From Rhizobium sp. FKY42 (GTDB lineage: Bacteria; Pseudomonadota; Alphaproteobacteria; Rhizobiales; Rhizobiaceae), in the NCBI RefSeq assembly GCF_005222835.1, contig NZ_STGA01000058.1, positions 1 through 41,318 on the forward strand: a stretch of DNA of 41,318 nucleotides, given 5' to 3'. Shown here piece by piece: positions 1 through 9,511 of the stretch. The position numbers were made by a program, and so were the translations under genes. Numbering within the stretch: position 1 is the stretch's first letter; each line of letters opens with the position of its first letter. A model generated the notes under the pieces. It made no database searches. It was given only the letters and a program-made list of their open reading frames with translations, and was not told the origin of the DNA.

Positions 1-12
1 GGTTCACATGGC

Positions 13-270
13 TCAATTCTCAATGGAAATTATGCGCCTAACCGGCTCAGTTTCGCGCGGAAACCAACAACCGAAGACATCGCCCTTCGCGTCGGACAGT
101 GGATCGAACCATCCCCGCCCCTCATGGATGACGATGACGATTTCCGCACTGCGCCGGTATTTTACTGCCTTGCGGGTGCTCTCCTTGACATCGATGGAAA
201 AGCCGGCCTGTTCCAACACGGCTGCGCACGGGACACGGTCCCGAAGTTCTTCCAGTTTCTGTTTCTCCAT
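13..270 (-). pseudogene. Truncated DUF3991/TOPRIM-type protein, N-terminal piece
   Basis: The 85-residue reading frame begins MEKQKLEELRDRV and contains HEGRGWFDPLSDAKGDVF. From memory this is the conserved N-terminal block of DUF3991 and TOPRIM-domain proteins carried on rhizobial plasmids, which are normally several hundred residues long. After GDVF the family pattern is lost and the frame ends within about 20 residues. The frame one base over would also stop almost at once, so the gene is cut or rearranged near the left edge rather than simply frameshifted. The ATG at 270 is preferred to the upstream in-frame start near 495, because the upstream extension is cysteine- and arginine-rich and unlike the family. 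Full-length relatives are thought to act in plasmid DNA metabolism; this remnant lacks the TOPRIM half and is probably inactive. The family call is from memory and moderately sure. Confidence 0.5.
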
Positions 271-491
271 TATTTTCCCGGCGCTCTTGGCGCCGCCCTT
301 CTCTCCAGATCCATTCTTCCCGCAATTTGCGGGACCGTTCCCGGCGGTCCGCGAAGAGCAAAGGAGGCAAGGGCGCGCCATGGCAACCTGCTGATCTGCA
401 GCTTGGCACCTCCCGTCGGTGCCAAGGCGCGGCGAAGCTTCCCTTGTCGCCTGCCGCGCGCAAGCGGCATCAAGGAGAGGAAAATGCCGGC

Positions 492-668
492 TCAATGAGC
501 CGGCCAGGGATGAAATTCATGCACGATCTCCAGATCGTCTTCATCGTCGAGTTCGTCGCTCGGCAGAACGCCGAACTCGTCGCCGGACCTGAACAGTGTG
601 ACCGGAACCATGAGGGTGCGTGAAAGCTGGAAGGCGTGGTTCTGCGCGACAGAAAGATCGGTGTTCAT
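492..668 (-). CDS. Small acidic hypothetical protein (58 aa)
   Basis: The frame starts MNTDLSVAQNHAFQLSRTLM and ends in an acidic tail with a DELDDEDDLEIVHEF stretch. The ATG at 668 is chosen because GGAG lies six bases upstream; an in-frame ATG four codons earlier (680) has no comparable site. I do not recognise a function. Similar short proteins sit beside DUF3991-type genes on rhizobial plasmids as far as I recall, and here it is just upstream of such a remnant on the same strand, so the two may once have been cotranscribed. No membrane segment or signal peptide is visible. Confidence 0.5.
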   Translation of the reverse strand: MNTDLSVAQNHAFQLSRTLMVPVTLFRSGDEFGVLPSDELDDEDDLEIVHEFHPWPAH

Positions 669-1054
669 CTGAGGCTCCATCTTTGGAGCGGGCCATTCCC
701 GCTCGATGGCTCCCGTCAGTGTCCGGAACCGGTCGCGATCACCGCGAAGGCAAAGCCGAAGCGGCCGCAGCTCGCTAGCGGACCCCGTCAGCGGGTTGAT
801 CGACGGAGATCGGGGACCGGACCAGGAAGCCATCCATCAAGAGCGGGATTGGGACGCCTCCATGGGCCGGCCTCCGACAAACAACGATCGTGCTGACGCG
901 GATCTTGTTGTAGCCCTCGATACCTGACGCTACCTTCTTTTCGCTCCGGTCATCAGGTCAGAGTCGATGCCTATGACTGCTGGAGGCGGATCACAGACGA
1001 CGTGAAGCCGCGAATGCTGGAGGTTCGCGATTGTGAGCCATGCGGAGCCGCCTC
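669..1054. other. Non-coding stretch, nothing recognised
   Basis: About 390 bases between the 58-aa minus-strand gene and the plus-strand promoter at 1055. The open frames here are arginine-rich and lack family-like composition. The part next to 680 presumably holds the promoter of the 58-aa gene, but no convincing -35/-10 pair was found. Confidence 0.4.
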
Positions 1055-1083
1055 TTGAAAAGCCGACACGCAACCGATATATA
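1055..1083 (+). promoter_or_regulatory. Predicted sigma70-type promoter ahead of the DUF3800 leader
   Basis: TTGAAA at 1055-1060 and TATATA at 1078-1083 are separated by 17 bases, close to the housekeeping consensus. Transcription would start near 1090, run through a short leader and reach the strong hairpin at 1153-1178. No open frame lies between promoter and hairpin. Confidence 0.45.
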
Positions 1084-1089
1084 TTGAGC

Positions 1090-1178
1090 ATAGTCGAGAG
1101 CGCTGATCCGTCGGTGCGTTGAACGATTGTTTCACTCGGCTTACCGAATTGGAGCGGACCGCATGCGGTCCGCTTTTT
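1090..1178 (+). ncRNA. Candidate structured RNA upstream of a DUF3800 gene
   Basis: A predicted promoter is followed by roughly 90 untranslated bases ending in a perfect GC-rich hairpin with a T tract. A second small hairpin (TCGG-CTTA-CCGA, 1136-1147) precedes it. The unit therefore has the form of a self-contained small RNA or an attenuated 5' leader, and it ends only 17 bases before the DUF3800 start codon. Comparative-genomics RNA motifs named DUF3800-I, -II and so on are known next to genes of this family, which makes the position suggestive. I cannot test membership of any of those motifs here. The 5' end is inferred from the promoter and could be off by several bases. Confidence 0.4.
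1153..1178 (+). terminator. Rho-independent terminator or attenuator hairpin
   Basis: AGCGGACCGC at 1153-1162 and GCGGTCCGCT at 1165-1174 form a perfect ten-base inverted repeat around AT, followed by TTTTT (1174-1178). It lies inside the longest open frame that could be drawn for the DUF3800 gene, which argues that translation starts downstream of it. Confidence 0.65.
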
Positions 1179-1195
1179 CGTTTCAGGGGGATTCG

Positions 1196-2014
1196 TTGCA
1201 TCTACTATATCTCGACGAGTCTGGTCACTCGCATGATCCAAGCTCCGACTTCTTTGTCCTTGCAGGCTTTAGCGTATTCGAGCGCCAAACGCATTGGCTG
1301 GAAGCCCAGATAGATCCTGTAGCGGCGCGCTTCAGCTCAACCAATCCTCGAGAAATCGAGTTCCATGGAAACCCAATGCGCTCGGGCAACGGTACCTGGA
1401 AAGGTGTGCCTCCCAACGACAGAGTTCAAGCCGTCGTCGATATCTTGTCGCTACTGGCAGACAAGCAATTGCAGTTGAAGGTCTATGCCTGCGTCATCGA
1501 AAAGAAGCTCTTCTCTCCGAACGATATTCTGGCTCGGTGCTTCGAGGAGGTGGCTTCGTGTTTTGATGGCTATCTGAAGACGCTTTATAAGAAAAAGAAC
1601 CCCCAGCGCGGCTTGGTCATCCTCGACAAGAGCAACTATGAGGAGAAAATCCAAACCCTCTCTCATGTGTTTAAGCACGTGGGGCATGCCAACGGCCAAC
1701 TTCGCAACTTTGCCGAAGTCCCGCTTTTTCTGGATTCGAAGGCATCGCGCCTGATTCAGATGGCGGATTTGATCGCCTACTGGATTTTCCGTCACTTTCA
1801 GTCGGGCGACCAGCGTGGCTACGACCTCATAAGGCCTTACTTTGCCCGGTATGGCATCGGGCCAGTCTCAGGTCTGCGCTGTCACGTCTCGCCGGAGACA
1901 GAAGCGCGCCTCGCTTCGCATCCAGTTCCAGCTCACCCTTTTCCAAAGGCAACCCCGAAAACTATTGCCGCCGCATCCCAAGTCTCTACGCCTGAGGATC
2001 AAAGCGATTTTTGA
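1196..2014 (+). CDS. DUF3800 domain protein
   Basis: A 272-residue protein of the DUF3800 family, which is predicted to have an RNase H-like fold and is scattered through mobile and defence-associated DNA; its biochemical role is not settled. The opening LHLLYLDESG carries the family's D-E pair, and further conserved acidic positions are seen in EFHG, ILDKSN and LFLDSKASRLIQMADLIAY near residue 200. The start is taken as TTG 1196 because GGGGG lies five bases upstream (1186-1190) and the earlier ATG codons (1127, 1163) fall in or before a terminator-like hairpin. The last 30 residues are a proline/serine-rich tail. The gene stands alone with its own leader, so expression may be controlled by attenuation. 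Family assignment is confident; function is not. Confidence 0.8.
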   Translation: MHLLYLDESGHSHDPSSDFFVLAGFSVFERQTHWLEAQIDPVAARFSSTNPREIEFHGNPMRSGNGTWKGVPPNDRVQAVVDILSLLADKQLQLKVYACVIEKKLFSPNDILARCFEEVASCFDGYLKTLYKKKNPQRGLVILDKSNYEEKIQTLSHVFKHVGHANGQLRNFAEVPLFLDSKASRLIQMADLIAYWIFRHFQSGDQRGYDLIRPYFARYGIGPVSGLRCHVSPETEARLASHPVPAHPFPKATPKTIAAASQVSTPEDQSDF

Positions 2015-2619
2015 GGTGCATGCGCTCCCTCGACACGCCCGGTTTGAGCATTTTTCAGTGAAAATTCCGGCTCTTCACCTTCAGCGTATCGATATGAAGA
2101 TCGGGCGTGAACATGTCCCGCGGAACGACCGGCTTTGTCCTGCCGCGTGAATCCGGCCCGCCACCACCTTGGGCAAACTCACCGCCGCGACCAAGCGTAC
2201 CACGCCGCCGTGTACGAAGCGGGTGACCTATTCTAGTTCATTGACGACACGCCGAAATGCGTTAGTCGCCTCCGCCTTGAAGGGACTCGAACCGCCGACC
2301 CCGATATTTCGCCGATAAGTTCGCGCTGAATTTCCGTATAGGGACAACTACTTGCCCTCGGGAATGGCTTATATGGGGCCGGCAACCGACTGGCGGCTTT
2401 GTGATGGGACGCCACCAGAAGCTACGTGTGAAGGTAATCCACCGAGCGCATGAATTAATTTGCGCACCCGACGCAAATCTTTTCAACCACTCAACAAGGC
2501 GTGCTCAGTCAACTCACAGGCCAACTTTTCGACGAGAAGACGGGTTGGCTTGTACGGTCGGGTCCGGCGGTCGCAACCGCCGTCGACAAACTTGCAGCCA
2601 ATGCGGAAACTGAAGGAGC
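2015..2619. other. Intergenic region, no gene recognised
   Basis: About 600 bases between the convergent DUF3800 and deacetylase genes. Around 2272-2310 the minus strand carries GGCGGTTCGAGTCCC, which resembles the T-arm of a tRNA, but the flanking bases do not make a T-stem and no anticodon arm or CCA end is visible. It may be a decayed attachment-site or tRNA relic. No terminator with a T tract was found for either neighbour. Confidence 0.35.
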
Positions 2620-3273
2620 CTAAGCTATGGCTCGCTCATCGATCGCTTTGAACTGAAAGCCGTTGTCCATCAATTTCTTCAGCAGGGCCGCAAACAAAGA
2701 CGGATCGTTCTTCCAGTGAGCGTCGTGCGCAAGAATGATGTCATTGTCCTTGGGGAACCCCGCGTCTGTGGCCGCCACGCCGGCAATGCCCTGCCAGTCT
2801 AGGTTTTTGATGTGCTCCAAGACGCCATTTGGCGCAAACTCGAACTTCCAGCCGATATGCCGCAAGCCAAGATTGCCGACCTCAGTGACCGAAGGCGGAT
2901 GGAAGCGCCCATCACCTGGCAACCGTGCGAGCGAAAAATTCAGAGTGGGCTTTCCGGTCACCGCCCGAAAATGGGCAACGTTGTCGGTAAGGTTCTTCTT
3001 GAACGCTGTCTTTTGTGCTGGTTGGGTCAGGTCGCCGTAGGTAGCCTTATAGTCGGGAAGCGCAGAAGGCTTGTGAACGAAGCAATGGTTGCCGATCTGG
3101 TGGCCCTCCTTCAGCATTCTCTCGACGAGAACTTTTTCTTTGGCATCATCAAAACCGTTAGACCCCGTCAGAAAAAAGGTCGCCGGAGCGGCTACATCCT
3201 TCAGCTTGTCCAAGACGACGGCCGTACCAACATTGGGGCCATCGTCAAATGTCAGAAATGCATTTTTCGCCAC
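2620..3273 (-). CDS. NodB-type polysaccharide deacetylase (carbohydrate esterase 4)
   Basis: A 217-residue CE4 fold enzyme, expected to remove acetyl groups from N-acetylated glycans such as chitin oligomers or peptidoglycan with a divalent metal. Motif 1 is LTFDDGP (D10 catalytic base, D11 metal ligand), motif 2 is H63-CFV-H67 (metal ligands), motif 3 appears as ARLPGD, and the terminal LAHD supplies the last histidine. The family's DxxDW motif is not evident. The length is that of a bare catalytic domain, with no signal peptide or anchor, so it would stay in the cytoplasm unless exported by another route. The GTG start has AGGAG about eleven bases upstream. It lies 40 bases after the 2065-aa gene on the same strand and is probably the last gene of that operon, which suggests it acts with the giant proteins. 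Confidence 0.85.
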   Translation of the reverse strand: MAKNAFLTFDDGPNVGTAVVLDKLKDVAAPATFFLTGSNGFDDAKEKVLVERMLKEGHQIGNHCFVHKPSALPDYKATYGDLTQPAQKTAFKKNLTDNVAHFRAVTGKPTLNFSLARLPGDGRFHPPSVTEVGNLGLRHIGWKFEFAPNGVLEHIKNLDWQGIAGVAATDAGFPKDNDIILAHDAHWKNDPSLFAALLKKLMDNGFQFKAIDERAIA

Positions 3274-3313
3274 TGTCCATACTCCTCTCTATTCGCGCCG
3301 TCACAGGCCCACC

Positions 3314-6300
3314 CTATTCGGTCACGGTTATCACGTTGATCGGATCCGAGAGGCCGACAAGTCGCCCCTGCGCCTCCGGAAGCTTGTTGAGCGCCTCGGG
3401 AGAGAGCGCGGCAGGCAGGTCCAACCGGCCCTTGGCTACACCGAAAATCCAGTCGAAGTCGAAGCTATCCACCGAAAGCCCGACATCCTTGACGCTGTGC
3501 AACAACGAGACATCGAACCAGCGCTCGCGCTTGGGTCCCTGCGCATCCTGTACAGACAGTGTGATAGCGCTGGCACGAAGAATCTCCGTGATTTTTGGCT
3601 CCACGCGCACAACACTGTTTTTCTCGCCAGCGACGAAGCGCCTTGGCCAGCGGATTTCGTAGCACCAGACGTCCTTATTGCTAGCATCCCTTTTGCTGTA
3701 GAAGAGGAGCTCGAACGATCGAACCAACGTCGCCGCACCAAGGCCGGTCGGAAACTCGATCATGGCCGTCGATCCATCGTTTTGAGCCTTCATGGCGATG
3801 ACCAGGTCAGATATATCCACCGGCTCGTTGGCGGCCCGGAAATGAAAACGCATTTTGCGTATATCACCCGACTTCGATGACACGAGATCGAAGTATCCCG
3901 AAGCGAACTGCTCCAAACCTCGGATGGCCTCGTTGGTCTTACCAACAATATGCAGGATCTCGGCCCGCGTCTCGAATTCTGCCAGCAATAGCGAGCTTTC
4001 CGCCGCCAGGTCTAACGACGTTCCGCCGCCACCGTCGAGCAAAAACGCAGATTCGAACAAGTCGACCTGATGCCCGATTTGCTTTGAGGGCTTGCGAACG
4101 ATCAGCGCGAGATGTCGATGGACATGGAGCGGATACCGTCGCGTCGCAACAGGGCTCATGATATGCAGTGCTTCCGTCTTCATCGCCTCGACAAATTTGA
4201 GCGGTGATCCCTTGGGCTCGCCCACCGCCACCGCTGCTGGCATGAATTTCTTTTCCTGGATCAAAATGGCTGTCAGACCGGCGACTGCCGTTAGGTTCTC
4301 GTCACTGTCCGGCTTTGTCGCAAGCCGGGTCATGACATTGCCCATGTCGCGTCCGGTGCGGACCCACTCAACAAAGCTCGACTCTGACTGCCGCGTCCTT
4401 CGCAACGACAGATCCGCAGACGGCTCCAGCTCGCCCGTCGTCTTGACGATGACCGATGCCCGCAGCTGAGGCCGCCCTCGTGCGTTGTTGTCGCCTTCCA
4501 AAATTTTGATGTGACCCTGGTAAACCCCGAGTATGTACCGACCATCACCGACCGGCCTGATCATGAGTGCAGCATCAACCGCCTCACCTTTGTAAAGTTC
4601 GACCGGAGAGTCGGAAATTCCATCGACGAACAGCGCCTCATGGGCGACGTCAATGGTTAGAATACCGCCCGTGACATCAACCGCGACGCAAGTTTTGCCA
4701 TCGCAATTTAAGGTGAAACTTTGATCGATCAGGACCCAGCTCGCATCGAACCTAGAAAGCGTCTTTTGTTTGACGTCAGTCTCCCCGGGCATCCAGCTCC
4801 AGCAGGGGTCGGCATAACGGGATAGCGCTAAGCCGACGAAACTTTCCTCCATCTCACTCAGGTTTGCGTCGGGCTCGTTTATCGCTTCCGGCATCACGAA
4901 ATGCAGCATGAACTGCGAATTGCTATAGATCGGCAGCTCTGTGTTCGGCTGATCGAAGTGCAGGCCGACAGGCCCTTCGACGGCAACGGAAACAGCCCGC
5001 GAGCGCGCATCGCCGACCGGGAAGTAACTCAGCAGCGGGTCCGGACCGATCTCCTTGCGTAACTGATCGAGCTGCAGGCGGTCAGGGTCTTTGGGCGCTT
5101 CATCCTCGATGCTCTTGAACTTGTAGGTGTTGATCATCTTGAGGTCCGCGTCGATACGGTCCGCCAGACCAAAATGGTAAAACGGAGGTTCGGAAAGCAC
5201 ACATGCCACTGGTGCGATCTTGCCTGGGCTGCCCGGTATGTTTCGCAGCGTCGGGAAGAAGGCGCGAACCTGGGGTCGCGTAATGTTGGCGACAGATGGC
5301 GCTGCCAGAATAACGGTGCGCGCCGCGGCCCATTTATCGTCATCGACAAACAAGTTCGTCGACCGCCGACGGGGATCGGTAATGATCCCACCATAGCGGC
5401 TGTGGAGCGTGACCCGATGTCGGTAATAGGTCGCCGAGTGTTCAGGCCAGCTGAATTGATCGAGTGTCGTGGCCGCGGGACGCGGAATGATCCGGATGTT
5501 GTCCTTGATGTCCCCGATCTCATCGGAAACGCCAAAGAATGCATCCGCCTCGAAATCAGCGAGCGCGGACCGGTTTACTTCTCCGACGGCGCCGGGCTCG
5601 CCTTGGACCACGTTGATCGGCAGAACGGGAAATGCCGCGGCCGCGCCTTTTGGCACCGGATCGATCCAGTGATAGATGGGCTGGCCGGTGGCCCGCCAGC
5701 GCTGTGTCGCCACCCGCGCCGATCCGTAAATACGGTCTTCCGGCCGGGGCCGCAGCTCAAGTCGGAAACTGCGGGATACGTCGGCGCTCGACGCGGAGAC
5801 GAGGCTCCCCGGCGCCATGGTGGCTCCCGCCAACGAAGTGGCGGTTTCGACGAAGAACTTGGCGCCGTCGAAAATCGTCCATTTGCCATGACGTCCCACT
5901 GCAAGGGTCTTCATGCGGTCATCGAAGACCTCGCTTTCAAAATGCTGTGAGAGCACCGCCGGCGCGACCAGCACACGGTGAACCCAGCCTTCCGGAAGAT
6001 CCAGCACGATACCGGATTTGCTACCAGCCTCGCATGTTATCGTCAGTTGGATTTGCGCCCTGGCGAGGATATCGTCTACGAGTTTGCACAATTCCTCGAT
6101 GCGTTTAGACAGCTCGCCCATGCGTTGACTGCCGTTGGACGTCAAAGCAAAGCTCGTCGGAATTGTTAGGCCTGTAGGGTCATAAGGATTTATCTCAATG
6201 ACACGGTCGAGATAGCGGCCGCCGGACTCCACCGCGCCAAAAATCTGGTCCGATGCGGCAACACTTATCATGACTGCCTTGACGGCTGGATCCGGCAATT

Positions 6301-9300
6301 TGCGGATCTTTTCCGCGTAGGCATGTCCCGCACCCTCGAATAAAGCCTGCGCCCAGCTGAGAGCGGTAAACAGCTTTTTCTGCCTGTCCAATTCCTCCGC
6401 GGTGCTTTTTTTCGTGTCGTCAGAGTTGTCACGGGCCGTCTGGTTCCAAAGGTCGATATTGCGAGCCCAGCACTCGAAATCGGCATAAGACACCCGAGGC
6501 GTTTCAATCGTCAGATCTTCCGTGGACCGCCGCATCCATCCTTTACCCGGCGGTGAAAGGAGAAGCACCGCACCAGCGCGGTCTGCGCTTCCTTGGGCGT
6601 GGTCGCTGGATGGATCGGAAAAGCTTAATCCGCCAGGTTCGCTCAGACCCTCCTTCCAAGTCAGCCGCAGCCAACATGGCGAAGGGTCGTCCATTTTATC
6701 GAGCGTGATCGTGAGCGTCTGATCGGTCAGCGCCTTCGATTTTACCGAAGTTGTGATAAACACGCCTTCAATCGCTTGGACTTGTTTGATCTCGAGCTGA
6801 TCGTCGCGAAGCTTTCCGGAGATTGCGGCAGCGTGCAGTTTGATCTCGGTGACATCCGAATTGACGCCTCCCGTACCGTCGCCCAACCTGAACAGATTGA
6901 GATGCAGCTGACCCCCTACGATGTTCTCTAGCACCAGCCTAGGGTCGTCCTTCGCCAAGGGAAAGACATTGCTCGGAATGGAAAATTTGTCCTTCTCCGC
7001 CGGCTTGCGGGCAAATTGCATGTCGGAGACGGCTGTACGACGCAGATAGGGCTGGAGCGCATCTGTCGCAGGAATGAATGCGGCCACGGCCGCGTTTGGC
7101 GGATTGCCCAATGGCGCTGGCAGGTAGGGATTGTTGTCAACTCCCCGCAACGCGGCGGGTAGCGCACCCGATCCCGGCAGCCAGAAAGCGGTGATGCCGT
7201 ACCTGCGGCCATAAGCCAAAGCAGGTAGTGGCGGGAAATCTCCGTTATACTTGGCCTCCGCCAACTGGTAGCCGCGCACCAGCTTGGCCAATTGCTGCTG
7301 CTTTATCTGATCCGGGCTCATCTCTGCACCACCCCGGCCGGGCAAGGGGCGGTTTTGAGTTGCGAACGGCACACCCTCATAATTGACGAATATGCCCGAT
7401 GCCCCATTGTTTAACGCCGGCAGCGTAGGCAGCACCGTTCGATCGTCAATAACGATCTTTGGATCCTTGCGGTCGACGAGCGCAGCCAAGCTGGCATGCA
7501 CCGTTTCGTCGACGCCTCCAGAGACGGCGCGAACAAAAAAACCCAGACCCGAAATCCTAGCGCTCGCCATTTCCACGGCCGTGGGATCGGCCGTCTCGGT
7601 TATCTGGATCGGTAGCGGCTGCGGCGTCGCATCGGGGCGGAAAAGCATGCCCGACGGCGTCTTTCCGGTAATCTGCGCCACACGGCGCTCGAACACGTGT
7701 TCCAGCAGCACGTCCCGCAAAGTTTCGGGGACAACTTCGAAACCGGCCAACGGCAGGCATACGTCCAGCAGGTCGTCCAAAATCGCCGGCGGCTTGGCGC
7801 GATGAACCCGTCGCTTAAGCCACAGACTGTCCGACAGCCTACCTTCAAGCGCGTCGCCGTTCTCGATTTTCGACCCGATCAGCGCGCCAATAATACGCTT
7901 GCCGAAGTCACGCCTAACGGACTCGGCCGCGTTGAAATCGCCTTCGATGAACTGCTTGAACTGGGAATAGACGTCGGTCGCTTTGTTGATATCGCTGGGG
8001 TCTGGATTAGCTTCGTCTTCGAGAATGCGCGTTCCTTTCAGGAGATCGGCATCCAACCGACCGTTCCGCAGGAAAGCCGCATCGCAGAATGCAAGCAGCC
8101 AGGCTTCAAGTCCGGTTTCACTCTCAAGAAACACCGACAACTGTGCGAGTTCCGTCCAGAATGCCTTGACTTCCGCGCTCCACGTTTCCCAGGTCTCGGT
8201 TTTTCCGGACGGTACGGTTGAAAAGAGCTTTTCGATCGTGTCCAGTTTCAGGGTACTGGGAAGGTAACGCGCTATGCTTTGCCAAGTCAGCGAAGGCGCT
8301 ATGTCCTGGTCGGCAACAGTGCCGCCTGGAGCAGCGACAGGGGCCGCCGATCCGTCGAGTGCAGCCAGTGCGGCATCCAAGGCGTCATAAAGATTCTTGT
8401 ATAATCTCGTTTCATCGACATCGAGCGAATAACGCTCGCGCTCGAACAGGCTTGCGAGACTGCGGCAAAGCGTCAGCAAGATCTCGCTGCGAGCCGATGC
8501 CGGTTCGGCCTCGGAGCCGGCGGGCTTAGGATACCGCATGGCGACTGTGATCACGTCGAACAGGGCAACGACCGAGGCTCGCTCGAACCATAGGCGCACA
8601 TCGGTCGGAAGCGCCGCGGTTTTCAGAACCTCCCTGCTGGAAAGGCCAGCGACTGTTTTGCGGAAATCGTCATCCCCGACAGCCTTGGCGAGATCAGCGA
8701 CAAAGTCCTCGTCACCCGCGGCTTCTGCGAGCGTCGAAGACATCGCAAAGAGCGATGGCGCATGCTCCTCGATGGCGCCGACGAGCCTGCGCAATTCATC
8801 CGCCATCGCGACCGGCTTCACGCGGCCGTCATTCTCGAAGAACGTGTTTGCCGCCTCGTAGTCTTGAAGCGTTCCGGTCAACAAGTCGAACAGGTGCTCT
8901 CCTGCTGCATTGCTGACCGCGACCACCAAGAGTTCTTCATCCGCCGACAACAGGCTGAACTTAAGCTCCGCCACTGCTTGGCCCGGGGGCACGAACAGTA
9001 CCCCGTGATATTTGTCGGCTGCGCGTAGATGGGCGCTCGTCAGCAAGACCGTCAGGTAGTTTCTTTGCGCCAGCGGCGCTGGCCATTTTGCGGTTGCGCG
9101 GAGCAGATCGACAGCTCTGGCATTACGAATGTCGGCCACGTCGCGTCTGTCAGTAGTTGCAAAAAACTCGACGGGCTCTCCAGCAGCGTCAGTGAAGGCA
9201 GTCCCACAATCCTCCAGCCAGGCTTGGATCTCTCCCGGCGAAACTGCTCCTTTATAATGTTCGAGCCCGAGATCTCCGACCACGCTGACCGGGGTGCCAT

Positions 9301-9511
9301 CCTTCGGAACCGCAATGAGATGGAAGCCTCCCTGGGGTAACTCATCCAGAAAACGCCAGAAGACCGGCCGGGCTGCATCTTCGTTGTCTTTCACGGTGCC
9401 GCCTACGGCCTGCACTTCAAGACCGACGTGACAACCAAAGACCTCTCCTGTCTTGACGCCATGCAGCGCGTTCGGCTCAATTTCCCCGGCGATGTGGACG
9501 ATCTTCTTCAT
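3314..9511 (-). CDS. Giant hypothetical protein, 2065 aa
   Basis: An uninterrupted 6.2-kb frame for a protein I cannot assign to a family. It begins MKKIVHIAGEIEPNALHGVK with no signal peptide. The first 220 residues look alpha/beta, residues of about 220-640 are rich in predicted helix with many acidic and alanine positions, and the rest alternates short beta-like segments with proline- and glycine-rich loops. No P-loop, protease, nuclease or glycosidase motif was seen, and no transmembrane helix. Its ATG overlaps the stop codon of the preceding 2416-aa gene (ATGA, 9508-9511), so the two are translationally coupled and are likely to form one complex. Opposite-strand open frames up to 258 residues inside it are shadows of its codon bias. 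It is intact, with no stops over 6 kb, in contrast to several broken neighbours. Confidence 0.75.
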   Translation of the reverse strand: MKKIVHIAGEIEPNALHGVKTGEVFGCHVGLEVQAVGGTVKDNEDAARPVFWRFLDELPQGGFHLIAVPKDGTPVSVVGDLGLEHYKGAVSPGEIQAWLEDCGTAFTDAAGEPVEFFATTDRRDVADIRNARAVDLLRATAKWPAPLAQRNYLTVLLTSAHLRAADKYHGVLFVPPGQAVAELKFSLLSADEELLVVAVSNAAGEHLFDLLTGTLQDYEAANTFFENDGRVKPVAMADELRRLVGAIEEHAPSLFAMSSTLAEAAGDEDFVADLAKAVGDDDFRKTVAGLSSREVLKTAALPTDVRLWFERASVVALFDVITVAMRYPKPAGSEAEPASARSEILLTLCRSLASLFERERYSLDVDETRLYKNLYDALDAALAALDGSAAPVAAPGGTVADQDIAPSLTWQSIARYLPSTLKLDTIEKLFSTVPSGKTETWETWSAEVKAFWTELAQLSVFLESETGLEAWLLAFCDAAFLRNGRLDADLLKGTRILEDEANPDPSDINKATDVYSQFKQFIEGDFNAAESVRRDFGKRIIGALIGSKIENGDALEGRLSDSLWLKRRVHRAKPPAILDDLLDVCLPLAGFEVVPETLRDVLLEHVFERRVAQITGKTPSGMLFRPDATPQPLPIQITETADPTAVEMASARISGLGFFVRAVSGGVDETVHASLAALVDRKDPKIVIDDRTVLPTLPALNNGASGIFVNYEGVPFATQNRPLPGRGGAEMSPDQIKQQQLAKLVRGYQLAEAKYNGDFPPLPALAYGRRYGITAFWLPGSGALPAALRGVDNNPYLPAPLGNPPNAAVAAFIPATDALQPYLRRTAVSDMQFARKPAEKDKFSIPSNVFPLAKDDPRLVLENIVGGQLHLNLFRLGDGTGGVNSDVTEIKLHAAAISGKLRDDQLEIKQVQAIEGVFITTSVKSKALTDQTLTITLDKMDDPSPCWLRLTWKEGLSEPGGLSFSDPSSDHAQGSADRAGAVLLLSPPGKGWMRRSTEDLTIETPRVSYADFECWARNIDLWNQTARDNSDDTKKSTAEELDRQKKLFTALSWAQALFEGAGHAYAEKIRKLPDPAVKAVMISVAASDQIFGAVESGGRYLDRVIEINPYDPTGLTIPTSFALTSNGSQRMGELSKRIEELCKLVDDILARAQIQLTITCEAGSKSGIVLDLPEGWVHRVLVAPAVLSQHFESEVFDDRMKTLAVGRHGKWTIFDGAKFFVETATSLAGATMAPGSLVSASSADVSRSFRLELRPRPEDRIYGSARVATQRWRATGQPIYHWIDPVPKGAAAAFPVLPINVVQGEPGAVGEVNRSALADFEADAFFGVSDEIGDIKDNIRIIPRPAATTLDQFSWPEHSATYYRHRVTLHSRYGGIITDPRRRSTNLFVDDDKWAAARTVILAAPSVANITRPQVRAFFPTLRNIPGSPGKIAPVACVLSEPPFYHFGLADRIDADLKMINTYKFKSIEDEAPKDPDRLQLDQLRKEIGPDPLLSYFPVGDARSRAVSVAVEGPVGLHFDQPNTELPIYSNSQFMLHFVMPEAINEPDANLSEMEESFVGLALSRYADPCWSWMPGETDVKQKTLSRFDASWVLIDQSFTLNCDGKTCVAVDVTGGILTIDVAHEALFVDGISDSPVELYKGEAVDAALMIRPVGDGRYILGVYQGHIKILEGDNNARGRPQLRASVIVKTTGELEPSADLSLRRTRQSESSFVEWVRTGRDMGNVMTRLATKPDSDENLTAVAGLTAILIQEKKFMPAAVAVGEPKGSPLKFVEAMKTEALHIMSPVATRRYPLHVHRHLALIVRKPSKQIGHQVDLFESAFLLDGGGGTSLDLAAESSLLLAEFETRAEILHIVGKTNEAIRGLEQFASGYFDLVSSKSGDIRKMRFHFRAANEPVDISDLVIAMKAQNDGSTAMIEFPTGLGAATLVRSFELLFYSKRDASNKDVWCYEIRWPRRFVAGEKNSVVRVEPKITEILRASAITLSVQDAQGPKRERWFDVSLLHSVKDVGLSVDSFDFDWIFGVAKGRLDLPAALSPEALNKLPEAQGRLVGLSDPINVITVTE

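Noticed and set aside
2255..2330. tRNA-like T-arm sequence on the minus strand
   Set aside because: GGTTCGAGTCC is present, but the five bases on either side do not pair and no D-arm, anticodon arm or CCA end could be drawn. At best a relic.
5174..5950. 258-aa open frame opposite the 2065-aa gene
   Set aside because: It lies wholly inside the long coding frame, has arginine/glycine-rich shadow composition and no family-like block. Other antisense frames over the giant genes (for example 13090-13842, 15823-16401) were dropped for the same reason.
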